Part shown: positions 1 to 9,250 of the stretch, piece after piece
How positions within the stretch are numbered: the stretch's first letter is position 1
Layout of the letters: every line of letters starts with the position of its first letter
Origin: Bog-532 sp963742875
GTDB taxonomy: Bacteria > Actinomycetota > Actinomycetes > Streptosporangiales > Streptosporangiaceae
Length of the DNA: 64,000 bases
NCBI GenBank assembly: GCA_963742875.1
Contig: CAVUNO010000017.1
Location: forward strand, 930,001 to 994,000
Reading direction: 5' to 3'
Program-made: the position numbers and the translations under genes
Notes under the pieces: generated by a model
The model's database searches: none
What the model was told of the DNA's origin: nothing
The model's input: only the letters and a program-made list of their open reading frames with translations

Positions 1-200
1 CGCTTGCCGCCGAGCAGCGGCGCCAGCAGCCGAACCGTCGCGCCCACGGCCAGGAAGCACACGATGGCGTCGCACTCGGCGAACGCGCGCGGCAGCGCGG
101 CAGCGGCCGGGCCCTCGTAGCGGCGGGTGTCCGGCCACGCTCCGGAGAGCCGTTCGGCGGTGCGGCGGCCCGCCGCCGTGGCCGCGATCAGCCCGATCAT
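1..200 (-). CDS. cbiG: Cobalt-precorrin-5A hydrolase CbiG, N-terminal part (runs off window edge)
   Basis: The reading frame starts at an ATG at 198-200 that overlaps the cobL stop codon (ATGA), and about 66 residues are visible before the window ends. The start MIGLIAATAAGRRTAERL and the later segment FAECDAIVCFLAVGATVRLL match the N-terminal domain of CbiG, which opens the delta-lactone ring of cobalt-precorrin-5A and releases acetaldehyde. It is the last visible gene of the minus-strand cobalamin operon. In many actinobacteria CbiG is fused to the CobJ/CbiH C17-methyltransferase; the missing part cannot be seen, so a fusion is possible. Confidence 0.75.
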   Translation of the reverse strand, partial: MIGLIAATAAGRRTAERLSGAWPDTRRYEGPAAAALPRAFAECDAIVCFLAVGATVRLLAPLLGGK

Positions 201-1466
201 GCCCCCGTCCCCGTCCCGCCGGGGCGGCCCTCGGCCGCTCCTGGGCCGGCCGAGGCCGCCGCTCCCGCGCCGGCCGGGGTGGGCTGGTCCGCCCAGATGA
301 CGAACACCGGGTTGGCCGCGGCGAGCCGGAGCGATCCACCCGGCAGCCCGGCCAGCCGGGAGGCCTGCAACTGGGTGCCGCCAGCCTCGTAGCCAAATCC
401 CGTCAGCAGCTCGCACAGGCCGCGCACCCGGTCCACCGACGCGAGCGTCACGACGACGCGGGACGGCTGTCCGGCTTTCACCGCCCCGGCCAGGGCGTCA
501 TCGTCACCGCCGCCGGCGAATACGGCGTCCGGGGCGGGAAGCTCCGCACATGCGCCGGGGGCCCGGCCGGCCACGACCTGCAGCAGCACACCGTGCGCGG
601 CCGCGTTGCGGCGGATGCGGGCGCACTGCCGCTCGTCCGAATCGACCGCGACGGCCCACGCGCCGAACCGGGCGCACTCCACCGCGACCGAACCGGACCC
701 GGCGCCGACATCCCAGACCGTCCGGCCGGGGCCGGGGCCGAGCCGGGCCAGCACCAGCGCACGGACTTCGGCCTTGGTGATCATGGAGTCGCGGTGCTCG
801 AAGTCGGTCTCGGGCAGGGCCCATCCCGGCGGGGCGCCCTGGTGCCCGGCCAGCCACCGGGCCGGGCTGAGGCCGGCGGCGGGTTCGAGGGCGATGAGCA
901 CGTGCGGAATCCCTGACCTCGGCCGCGGGGTCTCGCGTCAGATCATGGACCTGCTCGTCCGGAGTCCCCAGGCGCTCGGCGACGTAGACCGTCCGGCCCG
1001 CCCGGAGCAGCTGGGACCTGAGCTGTCCGGTGGCGGCCCCGGGCGGGCCGGTCAGGATGGCCGTCTTCGGGTGCGCGAGGGCGGCGGCCAGCACGGGCCG
1101 CAGGTCGCGTCCGTGCGCGGACAGTACGAGAGCGTCGGCCCAGTCCACGCCGAGCCGGGCGAACGCCAGGGCCACGGAGGAGACGGCGGGTATCACTGCC
1201 GGGGTGACGCCCCGGGCGCGCAGCGCCCGCACGATGCCGAAGAAACCGGGATCGCCCGAAGCCAGCACGGCGGCCGGCCCGCGGGCAGCGCAGATCGCGT
1301 CCAGTGCGGTGTCCAGGTGCTTGATCACGATGCACTCGGCGGCGGGGGAAACGCTCACCGCCGCGAGGTGCCGCCGCGCACCCGCGACCACGGACGCGCC
1401 CGCCAGCGCTGCGGCCGCCGCGGGCGCCAGCGTGCTCCCGTCGCACCCGATCACGGTGACGCTCAC
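197..1466 (-). CDS. cobL: Precorrin-6Y C5,15-methyltransferase (decarboxylating) CobL, CbiE-CbiT fusion, frameshifted
   Basis: Two overlapping frames together make one CobL. The first (ATG at 1466) carries the CbiE tetrapyrrole methylase domain, with LASGDPGFFGIVRALR near residue 68, up to about TPDEQVHDLTRDPAAEVRD. The homology then continues in another frame from IPHVLIALEPAAG (about 910 down to 197), giving the CbiT domain with HRDSMITKAEVRALVLARL and the SAM-binding motif VWDVGAGSGSVAVE. Removing one G near 911-913 joins the frames cleanly. The enzyme methylates C5 and C15 and decarboxylates the C12 acetate. The start overlaps the cbiD stop and the stop overlaps cbiG. I infer either a sequencing indel or a true split; reading the two frames as independent genes would need a 400-base overlap. 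Confidence 0.8.
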
Positions 1467-2680
1467 GCCGGGTCCTCCGGCAAGGACCCGGGCACGTACG
1501 CGGGCCAGGACGCAGACGGGTAGGCGGCGAGCTGGGTCCGCCCACTGAAATCAACCATGATCACCCGAACGGACATGGGCGCGGGTGTTCCCGGTGCGGG
1601 GCCGGACCCGGCGGCGAGCTCGGCGCAGAAGCGGGCCAGCACCACGGCTACCCGGCGGCACAGTTCCGTGCCCGCGGCCGGGAGCAGGCCGGCCTGGTCC
1701 CACAGTTCCGCCGCATGCCGCGCGGAGTTCGCCGCCTCGACCTGGGCAGCGAGGTCGGGGGTGCCCCCGGCCCCGCGGGTGACCTCCGCGAGCAGATCAT
1801 GCGGCACCTTGGACCGCGTGTAGTGCGTCATCAGCACGCCGCCGGCGAGCTTGGCCAGTTTCCCGGCCATCCCGGCGAAGACGATGCGGCCGACGCCGCA
1901 CGCCACCGCCCGGCGCAGCGCCGCCCCGGTGAAGTCACCGACCTCGATGAAGCAGATCTCGGGCAGGCCGGGCAGCAGTGTCATGGCCGCCTTCTCGGTC
2001 CGCCCGCCGGTGCACAGCACGGCCGTGGTCTCGCCCTGCGCGGCCAGCACGGACACCGCCTGCTCGACACTCGCCCGCCAGGACGCGGTGGAGAACGGGC
2101 GGACGATGCCGGTCGTGCCGAGGATCGAGATACCGCCGATGATGCCCAGCCGCGCGTTGGTCGTCTTACCCGCCATCCGCTCGCCTTCCGGCACCGAGAT
2201 GACCACCCGGATACCGAACGATCCCAGATCGACGGCCTCCCCGACGGCCTGGGTGATCATCGCGCGGGGTACCGGGTTGATGGCCGGCGTGCCCGGCTCC
2301 AGGCCGAGGCCGGGCTTGGTCACGACCCCGACGCCGACACCGCCGTCCAACTCGATCCCGGGCGACTTCCGCCAGGTCACCGTCGCGGTGAGGTGGGCGC
2401 CGTGGGTGACGTCCGGGTCGTCGCCCGCGTCCTTGACCACGACCGCCCGGGCCCGTTCGGTGGGCTCCAGTTCGCAGGAGTCGACCGGGAAGCCGACGCG
2501 GCGCCCGGAGGGGAGCGCGATCTCGACGGTGCGCTGCACTTCGCCGGTCCGCAGCGCCGTCGCCGCGGCCTTGGCGGCGGCCGCGGCGCAGGTCCCGGTG
2601 GTCCAGCCGGTGCGCAGCGCGCGGCCGCGTTCCTTGGCCGTGCGGGGCAGGTCAGGCTCGCGCAGTTCCGGACCGGTCAT
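1463..2680 (-). CDS. cbiD: Cobalt-precorrin-5B C1-methyltransferase CbiD
   Basis: This 405-residue protein has the CbiD signature RTGWTTGTCAAAAAKAA near residues 23-39, followed by the GGISILGTTGIVRPFS segment and a FAGMAGKLAKLAGG motif in the C-terminal half. CbiD methylates C1 of the corrin ring precursor using S-adenosylmethionine, in the early-cobalt (anaerobic-type) route. Its start overlaps the cobM stop and its stop overlaps the cobL start (ATGA), so the genes are translationally coupled. The last 60 residues are longer and more proline/alanine-rich than in short homologues. No defect is seen. Confidence 0.92.
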   Translation of the reverse strand: MTGPELREPDLPRTAKERGRALRTGWTTGTCAAAAAKAAATALRTGEVQRTVEIALPSGRRVGFPVDSCELEPTERARAVVVKDAGDDPDVTHGAHLTATVTWRKSPGIELDGGVGVGVVTKPGLGLEPGTPAINPVPRAMITQAVGEAVDLGSFGIRVVISVPEGERMAGKTTNARLGIIGGISILGTTGIVRPFSTASWRASVEQAVSVLAAQGETTAVLCTGGRTEKAAMTLLPGLPEICFIEVGDFTGAALRRAVACGVGRIVFAGMAGKLAKLAGGVLMTHYTRSKVPHDLLAEVTRGAGGTPDLAAQVEAANSARHAAELWDQAGLLPAAGTELCRRVAVVLARFCAELAAGSGPAPGTPAPMSVRVIMVDFSGRTQLAAYPSASWPAYVPGSLPEDPA

Positions 2681-3585
2681 GGCCGCTCCCCGTGCTGGGC
2701 CTGCCGGTCTCCATCCGGCGCGCCACGGTCACCATCCTGGACGCGCACCTCACCGGCCTCAGCACGCAGGTCGCCGCCTCGGGCGCGGAGGACGCGGCGG
2801 GCGGCGGACTCGGCCCGGCGGAAGCCGTGGAAGTGGCCGGGGTGGTACAGGTGCGACCGGCTGCCCCCGGCGCTCAGGCCCGGGCCCACCAGCACCAGGG
2901 TGTGTTTCCAGAGCTTGCGGGCCTTCATGGTCGCAGCCAGGTCGGCCAGCGCGCAGCGCACGATCAGCTCATCGGGCCAGGTCACCTGGTAGGCGATCAC
3001 GCACGGCGTGGCCGGCGGGTAGCCGCCGCTGAGCAGTTCGTCCTGCAGCTGCCCGGACCGCGCGGCGGACAGGAACAGCGCCATCGTGGTCCCATGCCGG
3101 GCGAATCCGGCCACCTGCTCCCCCGGCGGCATCGGGGTCTTCCCGCCGCCGAGCCGGGTCAGGATCACCGACTGGGCCACCTCGGGGATCGTCAGTTCCC
3201 GGCCGATCCGCGCGGCGACCGCGGTGAAGCTGGAGACCCCCGGCACGATCTCGGTGACCAGGCCCAGCTCAGCGCACCGGTCCAGTTGCTCCTGGATCGC
3301 GCCCCACAATGCCGGGTCACCAGAGTGCACCCGCGCCACCCGCAGGCCGCCGGCGGCGGCGCGCCCGTAGTACGGGAGTACCCCTTCCATCGGAAGCTGC
3401 GCCGAGTCCACGATTTCCGCGCCGGGCCGGGCGTGCTCAAGGACCCCCGGATGGACCAGGCTGGACGCCCAGATCACGATGTCCGCGGCGGCGACGGCGG
3501 CGGCACCGCGCAGGGTGATCAGGTCCGGCGCCCCGGGCCCGGCCCCGACGAACGTGACCTGCCCAGCGGTCACCCCGCCGATCAT
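2677..3585 (-). CDS. cobM: Precorrin-4 C11-methyltransferase CobM/CbiF
   Basis: A tetrapyrrole methylase that moves a methyl group from SAM to C11 of precorrin-4. The N-terminal glycine-rich loop FVGAGPGAPDLITLRG, the HSGDPALWGAIQEQLDRC segment and IVPGVSSFTAVAARIG are typical of CobM/CbiF. I chose the ATG at 3585 (MIGGVTAGQ) because it overlaps the cobI stop in an ATGA; the frame stays open 24 codons further upstream. The C-terminal 45 residues, rich in Arg, Glu and Asp after HLYHPGHFHGFRR, are an extension beyond the usual ~250-residue enzyme. Confidence 0.92.
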   Translation of the reverse strand: MIGGVTAGQVTFVGAGPGAPDLITLRGAAAVAAADIVIWASSLVHPGVLEHARPGAEIVDSAQLPMEGVLPYYGRAAAGGLRVARVHSGDPALWGAIQEQLDRCAELGLVTEIVPGVSSFTAVAARIGRELTIPEVAQSVILTRLGGGKTPMPPGEQVAGFARHGTTMALFLSAARSGQLQDELLSGGYPPATPCVIAYQVTWPDELIVRCALADLAATMKARKLWKHTLVLVGPGLSAGGSRSHLYHPGHFHGFRRAESAARRVLRARGGDLRAEAGEVRVQDGDRGAPDGDRQAQHGERP

Positions 3586-4421
3586 TGGGCACCCCCGCCG
3601 GAACGCCCCAGGCTCGTGCCCACCCCGTCGCGGCGGGCCGGGACGATCAGCGTGCACAGGTACGGCACGGCGCGCAGCGAGGCGAGCTCGGCGGCGGGCC
3701 GGATGTCCTGGCCGGGCAGCCCGAGCCGGGCCCCGGCGATCGCGCCGTCGAGACGGCCAGCCTCGGCGAGCAAATCGCGGATCTCTCCGGGCGACGGCCC
3801 GGCGGCCGCGCCCAGCTTGTAACCGACGACGGTGCCGGGCCGGCCCAGGGCGTCGCGCAGTGGCCCGGCGCCCGCGGTAAGCGGCAGCAGGGTCAGCGGC
3901 TCGTCCCCCTCGGCCAGGACGGTCGCGGTCCCGGTCACCGTGACCGAGCGCGCGGCCAGGTCCTGCATGGCCGTGATGCCGGGCACCGTCTCGATAAGCA
4001 CATCGCGGACCATATCGCGGACCGTCTGCGCGAGGTAACTGAATGTCGAGTACACGTTGGGGTCGCCGATCGTGCCGAACGCGACCGTGCGGGCCCCCGC
4101 GCCGAACTCGCGGGCCACCTCACGGGCGGCCGCCCGCCAGGCCGACGCACGTTGGAGCGTCACCCCGCCGGTGTCGTTCAGCGCGAAGGCGACCGGCCGG
4201 ATGGTCTCCGGATCGATGTGGGCGCGGATCGTTGCCTCGGCCCGGCCCACGGCCAACGACGGGGGCAGGGACGGCGGCGGCCCGTCCGGCCCGCCGCGCG
4301 CCCCGGGCCCGGCCATCACGGGGACGAACACCGCGTCGGCCTCGCGCAGCACCCGGATCGCCTTCAGGGTGACCAGTTCCGGGTCGCCCGGCCCCACACC
4401 CACCCCTACGAACCGCTTCAT
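3582..4421 (-). CDS. cobI: Precorrin-2 C20-methyltransferase CobI
   Basis: A 279-residue SAM-dependent methylase of precorrin-2 or cobalt-factor II, the first ring-methylation step dedicated to cobalamin. The N-terminal motif GVGVGPGDPELVTLKAIRVL and the later GTIGDPNVYSTFSYL and VPGITAMQDLAARS segments identify CobI/CbiL. A glycine/proline-rich insert (about residues 39-57) lies between the first strand and helix. About 290 bases separate it from the upstream gene cbiA; that gap holds transposon-derived sequence rather than an obvious promoter, so cobI may depend on read-through from cbiA. Confidence 0.92.
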   Translation of the reverse strand: MKRFVGVGVGPGDPELVTLKAIRVLREADAVFVPVMAGPGARGGPDGPPPSLPPSLAVGRAEATIRAHIDPETIRPVAFALNDTGGVTLQRASAWRAAAREVAREFGAGARTVAFGTIGDPNVYSTFSYLAQTVRDMVRDVLIETVPGITAMQDLAARSVTVTGTATVLAEGDEPLTLLPLTAGAGPLRDALGRPGTVVGYKLGAAAGPSPGEIRDLLAEAGRLDGAIAGARLGLPGQDIRPAAELASLRAVPYLCTLIVPARRDGVGTSLGRSGGGAQ

Positions 4422-4430
4422 CAGGATTGC

Positions 4431-4470
4431 GGCGTGGAAACCCCGGACTTCAGGCCGGGGAGGAAACGCC
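4431..4470. repeat. Imperfect hairpin resembling a TnpB-element right end
   Basis: A stem CCCCGG (4441-4446) pairs with CCGGGG (4455-4460) around an eight-base loop, with an outer GGCGT/ACGCC pairing. The stem, loop and trailing GGGGAGGAAA resemble the hairpin at the right end of IS200/IS605-type TnpB elements, and a second similar hairpin lies at about 4673-4706. It begins 10 bases upstream of the cobI start. A transcription attenuator is the alternative. Confidence 0.4.
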
Positions 4471-4504
4471 GCCCCCCTCTCTGCGTGTCACGCTCGTCCG
4501 GGAC

Positions 4505-4709
4505 GGTGCCAGCGGATAAGCTTGTTTTCCGGTAAGACAAATGCGGCAGGTCGTGCCGTAGGTGCCGGGAACGGCGCCGATGCCTGCGGAGGCGCTGTAA
4601 GACTTCGGCTGGGGACCGCGCGAGCGGACATTCCCGGGAGCGGGTGCCAGTGAAACAGGAACCCCAGCTCGTGAGGGCTGGAATCCCGGTCCTTCAGGGC
4701 GGGGAGTAG
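4505..4709 (+). pseudogene. C-terminal tail and right end of a TnpB (IS200/IS605-type) element, remnant
   Basis: On the plus strand, antisense to the cob operon, one frame reads GKTNAAGRAVGAGNGADAC then GGAVRLRLGTARADIPG and stops. The +1 frame continues VPVKQEPQLVRAGIPVLQGG to a stop at 4701-4709. These low-complexity tails, with the -VKQEP- signature, are typical of actinobacterial TnpB C-termini. They overlap a hairpin (CCCGGTCCTTCAGGGCGGG, about 4685-4703) ending in GGGGAGTAGTCAA, like the 3' scaffold of an omega/reRNA. The catalytic part of TnpB is absent. The element end abuts the cbiA stop codon. Confidence 0.55.
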
Positions 4710-6202
4710 TCAAGTGAGGACACCTTCGGCTGCTGCTGCGGCTGCGGCGGCGAAGCGGGCGGCCATGCCCGGGTAGCCGGCCCAGTGGGCGTGCAGGTAG
4801 GAGGCGTGCACGGTTCCGGTCACGTGGCCTTCGCGGCGGAGGGCCCGGCCGCCGTCCCGGTCGGGCGGGAGAGCTCCGGGCGGGAGGAGCCAGGCGGGGG
4901 GGTCGCCGTGGCCCGGGGTGGCGGCCGTGCGGTGGAACTCGTGCGCGCGGACCACGTCGCCGGCGGCCGTGAGGACGGAATCGGTCCCGGCGCGGGCCTG
5001 CCGGTAGCCGAGCGAGAGCCGGCCGGTCATGGCCGCCTCGACCGGGAGGACTCCGCACATGGGCTGGCCGTCGAGCGACCGCCCCAGGTAGAGCAGCCCC
5101 GCGCACTCGGCGGCGATCGGTACGCCCCGGGGGGCGGCGGCGGCCACGTCCCGGCGCAGCGGCTCGTTGGCGGACAGGTCCGCCGCGTGGACCTCCGGGA
5201 AGCCGCCGCCCAGGATGATCCCGGCCGTGCCCTCGGGCAGGTGCTGGTCGCGCACCGGGTCGAACACCGCGACGTCGAGCCCGGCCGCGGCGAGCAGTTC
5301 GGCGTGCTCGGTGTAGCTGAAGGTGAAGGCGGCACCCCCCGCGATCGCCACCACGGGACGGGCTCCGGCTGGGGCGTCCGGGACTGCTGTGACTGCCGAG
5401 GTTTTTGTGGTTACCGAGACATCCACCCCGAGAGCTTCGGCGGGGTCCCAGGCCGGGCCGGGCAGGGGGCTGGCGCTGCGGGCGAGGGCGAGCAGGCTCG
5501 CCAGGTCACAGGAGTCCTTGATGAGCGCGGCCAGCCGGGCCATCGTGCCGGTGGCGGCACGGGAACGCTCGGCGGCGGGTATCAGGCCCAGATGGCGGGA
5601 CGGCGCGGCGGCCTCGGCCGAGCGGCGGATCGCGCCGTAGACCGCGATCCCGGCGACGGCCAGGGCGTCGCGGAGCAGCCGTTCGTGCCGGTCCGACGCG
5701 ACCCGGTTGAGGATCACCCCGGCCACCGCCGTGCGCGGCTCGAACCGGGCGAACCCGGTCGCGACGGCGGCCACCGAACGTCCCATCGAGGCGGCGTCGA
5801 TGACCAGGATGACGGGCGCGCCCAGCAGCCGCGCGACGTGGGCCGTGGAGCCGAAGCCGGGATCTCCCGCGCCCGGGCCGGCGCTGGCGCCTGGGCCGGC
5901 TCCGGATCCGTGCCGTCGAACAGGCCCATCACGCCTTCGACGACGGCGACGTCCGCACCCCGGGCCGCATGCAGGAACAGCGGGACGATCCGGTCCGCAC
6001 CGCACAGGAACGGGTCCAGGTTCCGGGCCGGGCGCCCGGTAGCCAGCGCGTGGTAGCCGGGATCGATGTAGTCCGGGCCGGTCTTGTGGCCGGAGACGGC
6101 AAGGCCGGCCGCGCGCAGTGCGGCCATCAGCCCGCAGGCCACTGTGGTCTTCCCGCTGCGCGAGGCCGGTGCCGCGATGACCAGCCGGGGGGCCGTCACC
6201 AT
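4710..6202 (-). CDS. cbiA: Cobyrinate a,c-diamide synthase CbiA/CobB, frameshifted
   Basis: Amidates the a and c side chains of (hydrogeno)cobyrinate with glutamine and ATP. The N-terminal frame has the P-loop-like PASRSGKTTVACGLMAALRA, GPDYIDPGYH and VEGVMGLFDGTDP. Homology then moves to a second frame, beginning near GDPGFGSTAHVARLLGAPV, and runs through ILGGGFPEVHA and the amidotransferase cysteine in AAECAGLLYLGRSLDGQP. The frame change lies between about 5870 and 5915, next to GGCC-rich sequence. The start (6202) overlaps the cobO stop. The C-terminus ends in an alanine run and its stop lies exactly at the TnpB remnant, so the natural C-terminus may have been altered. Confidence 0.82.
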
Positions 6203-6792
6203 TCGATCCCCTGCTGGCCTTTCTGGCCCCGGTCCATCGGGTGCTTGACCTTCGTCATGTCCGTGACCAGGTTGGCGTAGGCGACCAGGTCCGGGTGCGC
6301 ATCCCGGCCGGTGATGACCACGTGCTGATGGCCCGGCCGCGCGTCCAGCACGGAGATCACCTCGGCCACGTCGACCCAGCCCCACTTGATCGGGTAGGTG
6401 AACTCGTCCAGGACGTAGAAACGGTAGGTCTGCGCGGCCAGGTCCCGGGCCACCTGGGCCCACCCTTCGGCCGCCTGCTCCGCGTGACCGCCCGTCTCGC
6501 GCTGAATCCAGGACCAGCCCTCGCCCATTTTGTGCCAGGTGACCGCGCCGCCCTCGCCGCTGGCGCCGAGCGTCCGCAGTGCGTGCTCCTCCCCCACCCG
6601 CCACTTGGCCGACTTTACGAACTGGAAGACCCCCACCGGCCAGCCCTGGTTCCAGGCCCGCAGCGCCATACCGAACGCGGCGGTGGATTTGCCCTTGCCG
6701 GTCCCGGTGTGCACGACCACCAGCGGTCGGCTGCGCCGCGCGCGCGTTGTGAGCCCGTCGTCCGGCACGCTGGCCGGCCGTCCACGGGGCAT
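6196..6792 (-). CDS. cobO: Corrinoid adenosyltransferase CobO (BtuR/CobA type)
   Basis: A 198-residue ATP:cob(I)alamin adenosyltransferase that attaches the 5'-deoxyadenosyl ligand. The Walker A loop HTGTGKGKSTAAFGMALRA, FQFVKSAKWRVGE, and the acidic LDEFTYPIKWGWVD segment are the family hallmarks, and the C-terminus KHPMDRGQKGQQGIEW is intact. The start at 6792 is chosen because it overlaps the preceding chelatase stop (ATGA); the frame is open far upstream but that part is only an antiframe of the chelatase gene. It lies second in the riboswitch-controlled operon. Confidence 0.93.
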   Translation of the reverse strand: MPRGRPASVPDDGLTTRARRSRPLVVVHTGTGKGKSTAAFGMALRAWNQGWPVGVFQFVKSAKWRVGEEHALRTLGASGEGGAVTWHKMGEGWSWIQRETGGHAEQAAEGWAQVARDLAAQTYRFYVLDEFTYPIKWGWVDVAEVISVLDARPGHQHVVITGRDAHPDLVAYANLVTDMTKVKHPMDRGQKGQQGIEW

Positions 6793-8972
6793 CAGGCGGC
6801 CATTCCGCGGGCGGCGCGCACGATCCCGGCGAGCGTCCCGGCCCCGGCCGCGGGCAGGTCCACGAGGCTGACCAGGGCCGCGCCCAGCCGGCCAGCGAGC
6901 GCCCCGGCCAGGCCCAGCCGGATCGGCCCGGTCTCGCAGTCCACCACCACGGCCGCCACCCCGGCCAGCATGGCCGTCGCCTGGGCCAGGTCGGCGTCGG
7001 TGCCACGGGTGGCGCGGCCGTCGGTGACGATCACCAGCAGCGGGCGCCGGGCGGGGTCGCGGATCTTCTCGGCCGCCAGCACCTCGGCGGACCGGGCCAG
7101 GCCCGCCGCGAGCGGGGTCCGGCCGCCGGTGGCCAGCGTGGCCAGCCGCCGCGCGCCCGCCTCCACCGACGACGTGGGCGGCAGCACCAGTTCGGCGCCG
7201 TCCGCGCGGAAGGTGACCATCCCGACCTTGTCCCGGCGCTGGTACGCGTCGAGCAGCAGTGACAGCACCGCGCCCTTGGCGGCCCGCATCCGCGGCCGCG
7301 CCGCCATCGAGCCGCTGGCGTCCACGGTGAACAGCACCAGGTTGCCCTCGCGGCCGACGTGGACGGCCTCGCGCAGGTCGTTCGGGGTGAGGATGAAGCC
7401 CGGCTGCAGTGCGGAGCCCGCCCGCCGCTTGCGTTCGGGCTGGGAGGGGGCCGCGGCCCGGAGGGTGGCCGGCAGGTGCAGTGCGGTGAGCCGTCCGGAC
7501 GGCCTCCGCGCGCCGATCGTCCGGCCGGTCGGGGTGTACGCCGGTGAGCGGCGCCCCAGCGCCCCGGCTCCCATCCCGGGAACGGTCAGCAGCCGGGCGC
7601 GGAACGGTGGGGGGGCTGGGACAGGATCGGGTCCGGTGCCCGGTGGGCTCCCGGCCCACGTCCGTTCGGCATCATGATCTGTGGCAGCGTGCTGGTCCGC
7701 CGCGGCTTCCCGGCCTGCGGCGGGTTCCGGCGCGGGACCCGGGCCGCCGGGCCCGGGGTCGTTGTCCGGGTCCTTGCCCTGACCGTTATTGCCCTGGTGA
7801 CCGGAGGGGGCCTGCGGGTCCGGCGTGCCCGGGCCGCCGTCACCGGGCGGGCCCGGCGGGCCCGGCGGGCCCGGGGGCTCGGGCGGATCTGGTGAGCCGG
7901 GCGGGCCCGGCGGCTGGCTGAGCGCGTCCTCCAGCTCCTGCTCATCCAGGCCCGGGGCGTCGAACGGGTCGCGGCGGCGACGATGCGGCAGGGCCAGCCG
8001 GGCCGCCTGCCGGATGTCGTCCACGGTGACCTCGGCGCGGCCGTGCCAGGCCGCCAGCGCGATCGCCGCGCGCGCCGTGACCAGGTCAGCGCGCATCCCG
8101 TCGACCCCGAACCGGCCGCATACGGCGCAGATCTGGCGCAGCGCGGCGTCGGGCAGCACGACGTGCGGCAGCCGGGCGCGCGCGGCGGCCACGTCCGCGG
8201 CGGCCCGGCGGGAATCGGCCGCGAAGCGGGCCGCGAAACCGCCCGGGTCCGCCTCGTAGGCGAGCCGGCGCCGGACGACCTCGGCGCGCTCGTCGGGATC
8301 GCGGCTGGCCGCCACCTCCACGGTCAGCCCGAACCGGTCGAGCAGCTGCGGCCGCAGCTCGCCTTCCTCCGGGTTCATCGTGCCGACGAGCAGGAAACGG
8401 GCGGCGTGCCGGACCGAAACCCCCTCGCGCTCGACGTAGCTGACCCCCAGTGCCGCCGCGTCCAGCAGCAGGTCGACGAGGTGGTCGTGCAGCAGGTTCA
8501 CTTCATCCACGTACAGCAGGCCGCGGTGCGCCGCGGCGAGCACGCCCGGCTCGTAGGCGGTGACACCTTCGGACAGCGCGCGCTCGACGTCCAGCGAGCC
8601 GACGAGGCGGTCCTCGGTGGCGCCGACGGGCAGCTCCGCGAGCTTGGCCGGCCGGGCGTGCTCCGGTGCGCCGGCCGGATGCGGGCCGTCCGGGCAGTCG
8701 GGGTCGGGGGCGGCCGGGTCACAGGAGAACCGGCAGCCCCGGACGACATGCACCGGGGGCAGCAGCTCGCCGAGGCCGCGGACGACGGTCGACTTCGCGG
8801 TGCCCTTCTCGCCGCGCACGAGCACCCCGCCGATCGCGGGTGAGACCGCGTTGAGAAGCAGTGCGAGCTTCAGATCAGGCATGCCGACGATCGCGGCGAA
8901 GGGATACAGCGGAGCATGGGTCCGGTGCACCGCGCGCCGCTCGTCGCCGGACGGTACGTCGCTGGCCGTCAT
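6792..8972 (-). CDS. ChlI/ChlD-type (magnesium/cobalt) chelatase subunit, fused AAA+ and VWA
   Basis: This 726-residue protein joins an AAA+ ATPase domain (Walker A RGEKGTAKSTVVRG near 53-66, Walker B LLYVDEVNLLHDHLV, sensor MNPEEGELRPQLLDRFG) to a von Willebrand A domain with the MIDAS motif DASGSMAARPRM near residue 556. They are linked by about 130 residues rich in Pro, Gly and Asp. Such fusions accompany CobN as the ATPase/adaptor part of the aerobic cobaltochelatase in actinobacteria, in place of CobS-CobT. It is the first gene after the riboswitch and CobN is encoded at 20.6-24.3 kb, so cobalt rather than magnesium is the inferred metal. Confidence 0.87.
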   Translation of the reverse strand: MTASDVPSGDERRAVHRTHAPLYPFAAIVGMPDLKLALLLNAVSPAIGGVLVRGEKGTAKSTVVRGLGELLPPVHVVRGCRFSCDPAAPDPDCPDGPHPAGAPEHARPAKLAELPVGATEDRLVGSLDVERALSEGVTAYEPGVLAAAHRGLLYVDEVNLLHDHLVDLLLDAAALGVSYVEREGVSVRHAARFLLVGTMNPEEGELRPQLLDRFGLTVEVAASRDPDERAEVVRRRLAYEADPGGFAARFAADSRRAAADVAAARARLPHVVLPDAALRQICAVCGRFGVDGMRADLVTARAAIALAAWHGRAEVTVDDIRQAARLALPHRRRRDPFDAPGLDEQELEDALSQPPGPPGSPDPPEPPGPPGPPGPPGDGGPGTPDPQAPSGHQGNNGQGKDPDNDPGPGGPGPAPEPAAGREAAADQHAATDHDAERTWAGSPPGTGPDPVPAPPPFRARLLTVPGMGAGALGRRSPAYTPTGRTIGARRPSGRLTALHLPATLRAAAPSQPERKRRAGSALQPGFILTPNDLREAVHVGREGNLVLFTVDASGSMAARPRMRAAKGAVLSLLLDAYQRRDKVGMVTFRADGAELVLPPTSSVEAGARRLATLATGGRTPLAAGLARSAEVLAAEKIRDPARRPLLVIVTDGRATRGTDADLAQATAMLAGVAAVVVDCETGPIRLGLAGALAGRLGAALVSLVDLPAAGAGTLAGIVRAARGMAA

Positions 8973-9017
8973 GCGGAGCCGTCCTTCCCGGGTCTTCGCG
9001 CCCGTCGCCGGTCATAC

Positions 9018-9190
9018 CGGCGGCCGGAGTCTCCTGGCTCCCGGATCGGTGCTCCCCCTCGCCTTCCCGCCGCGACGGCGACGGTGGCCTCAATGAGGGG
9101 TTACTCCCCGGTTACAGTTGCGCGACAGCCCCGGATTCGCACCGGAGTTCCTCCGCATACCGCCTCGGCCCAGCATGACACATTTACCGA
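9018..9190 (-). promoter_or_regulatory. Cobalamin (AdoCbl) riboswitch
   Basis: Read on the minus strand, the leader contains ACTCCGGTGCGAATCCGG followed by GGCTGTCGCGCAACTGTAA (a B12-box variant, about 9111-9129), and after a variable hairpin GGGAGCCAGGAGACTCCGGC (9023-9042), the conserved AGCCAG-GAGAC element. Order and spacing match the cobalamin riboswitch. It ends about 45 bases before the chelatase start and should repress the whole operon when cobalamin is abundant. I see no second copy before cobN or cobD. Confidence 0.92.
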
Positions 9191-9220
9191 GGTCGCGGGA
9201 CCCGCCCCGGATGCACCGGT

Positions 9221-9250
9221 AGACTGACCAGGCACATCCGGCCTTGTCAA
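9221..9250 (-). promoter_or_regulatory. Candidate promoter for the riboswitch-controlled cob operon
   Basis: On the minus strand a perfect TTGACA (-35; 9245-9250) is followed after 18 bases by CAGTCT (9221-9226), a weak -10. The predicted transcript start falls just upstream of the riboswitch. The -35 is convincing and the -10 is not. Confidence 0.45.

Noticed and set aside
504..1466. cbiE as a 320-residue gene ending at 504
   Set aside because: Residues after about 190 are arginine-rich antiframe of the cbiT part; homology moves to the other frame near 910.
6196..7659. A 487-residue ORF ending in cobO
   Set aside because: Everything before MPRGRPASVPDD is an antiframe of the chelatase gene; only 6196-6792 is CobO.
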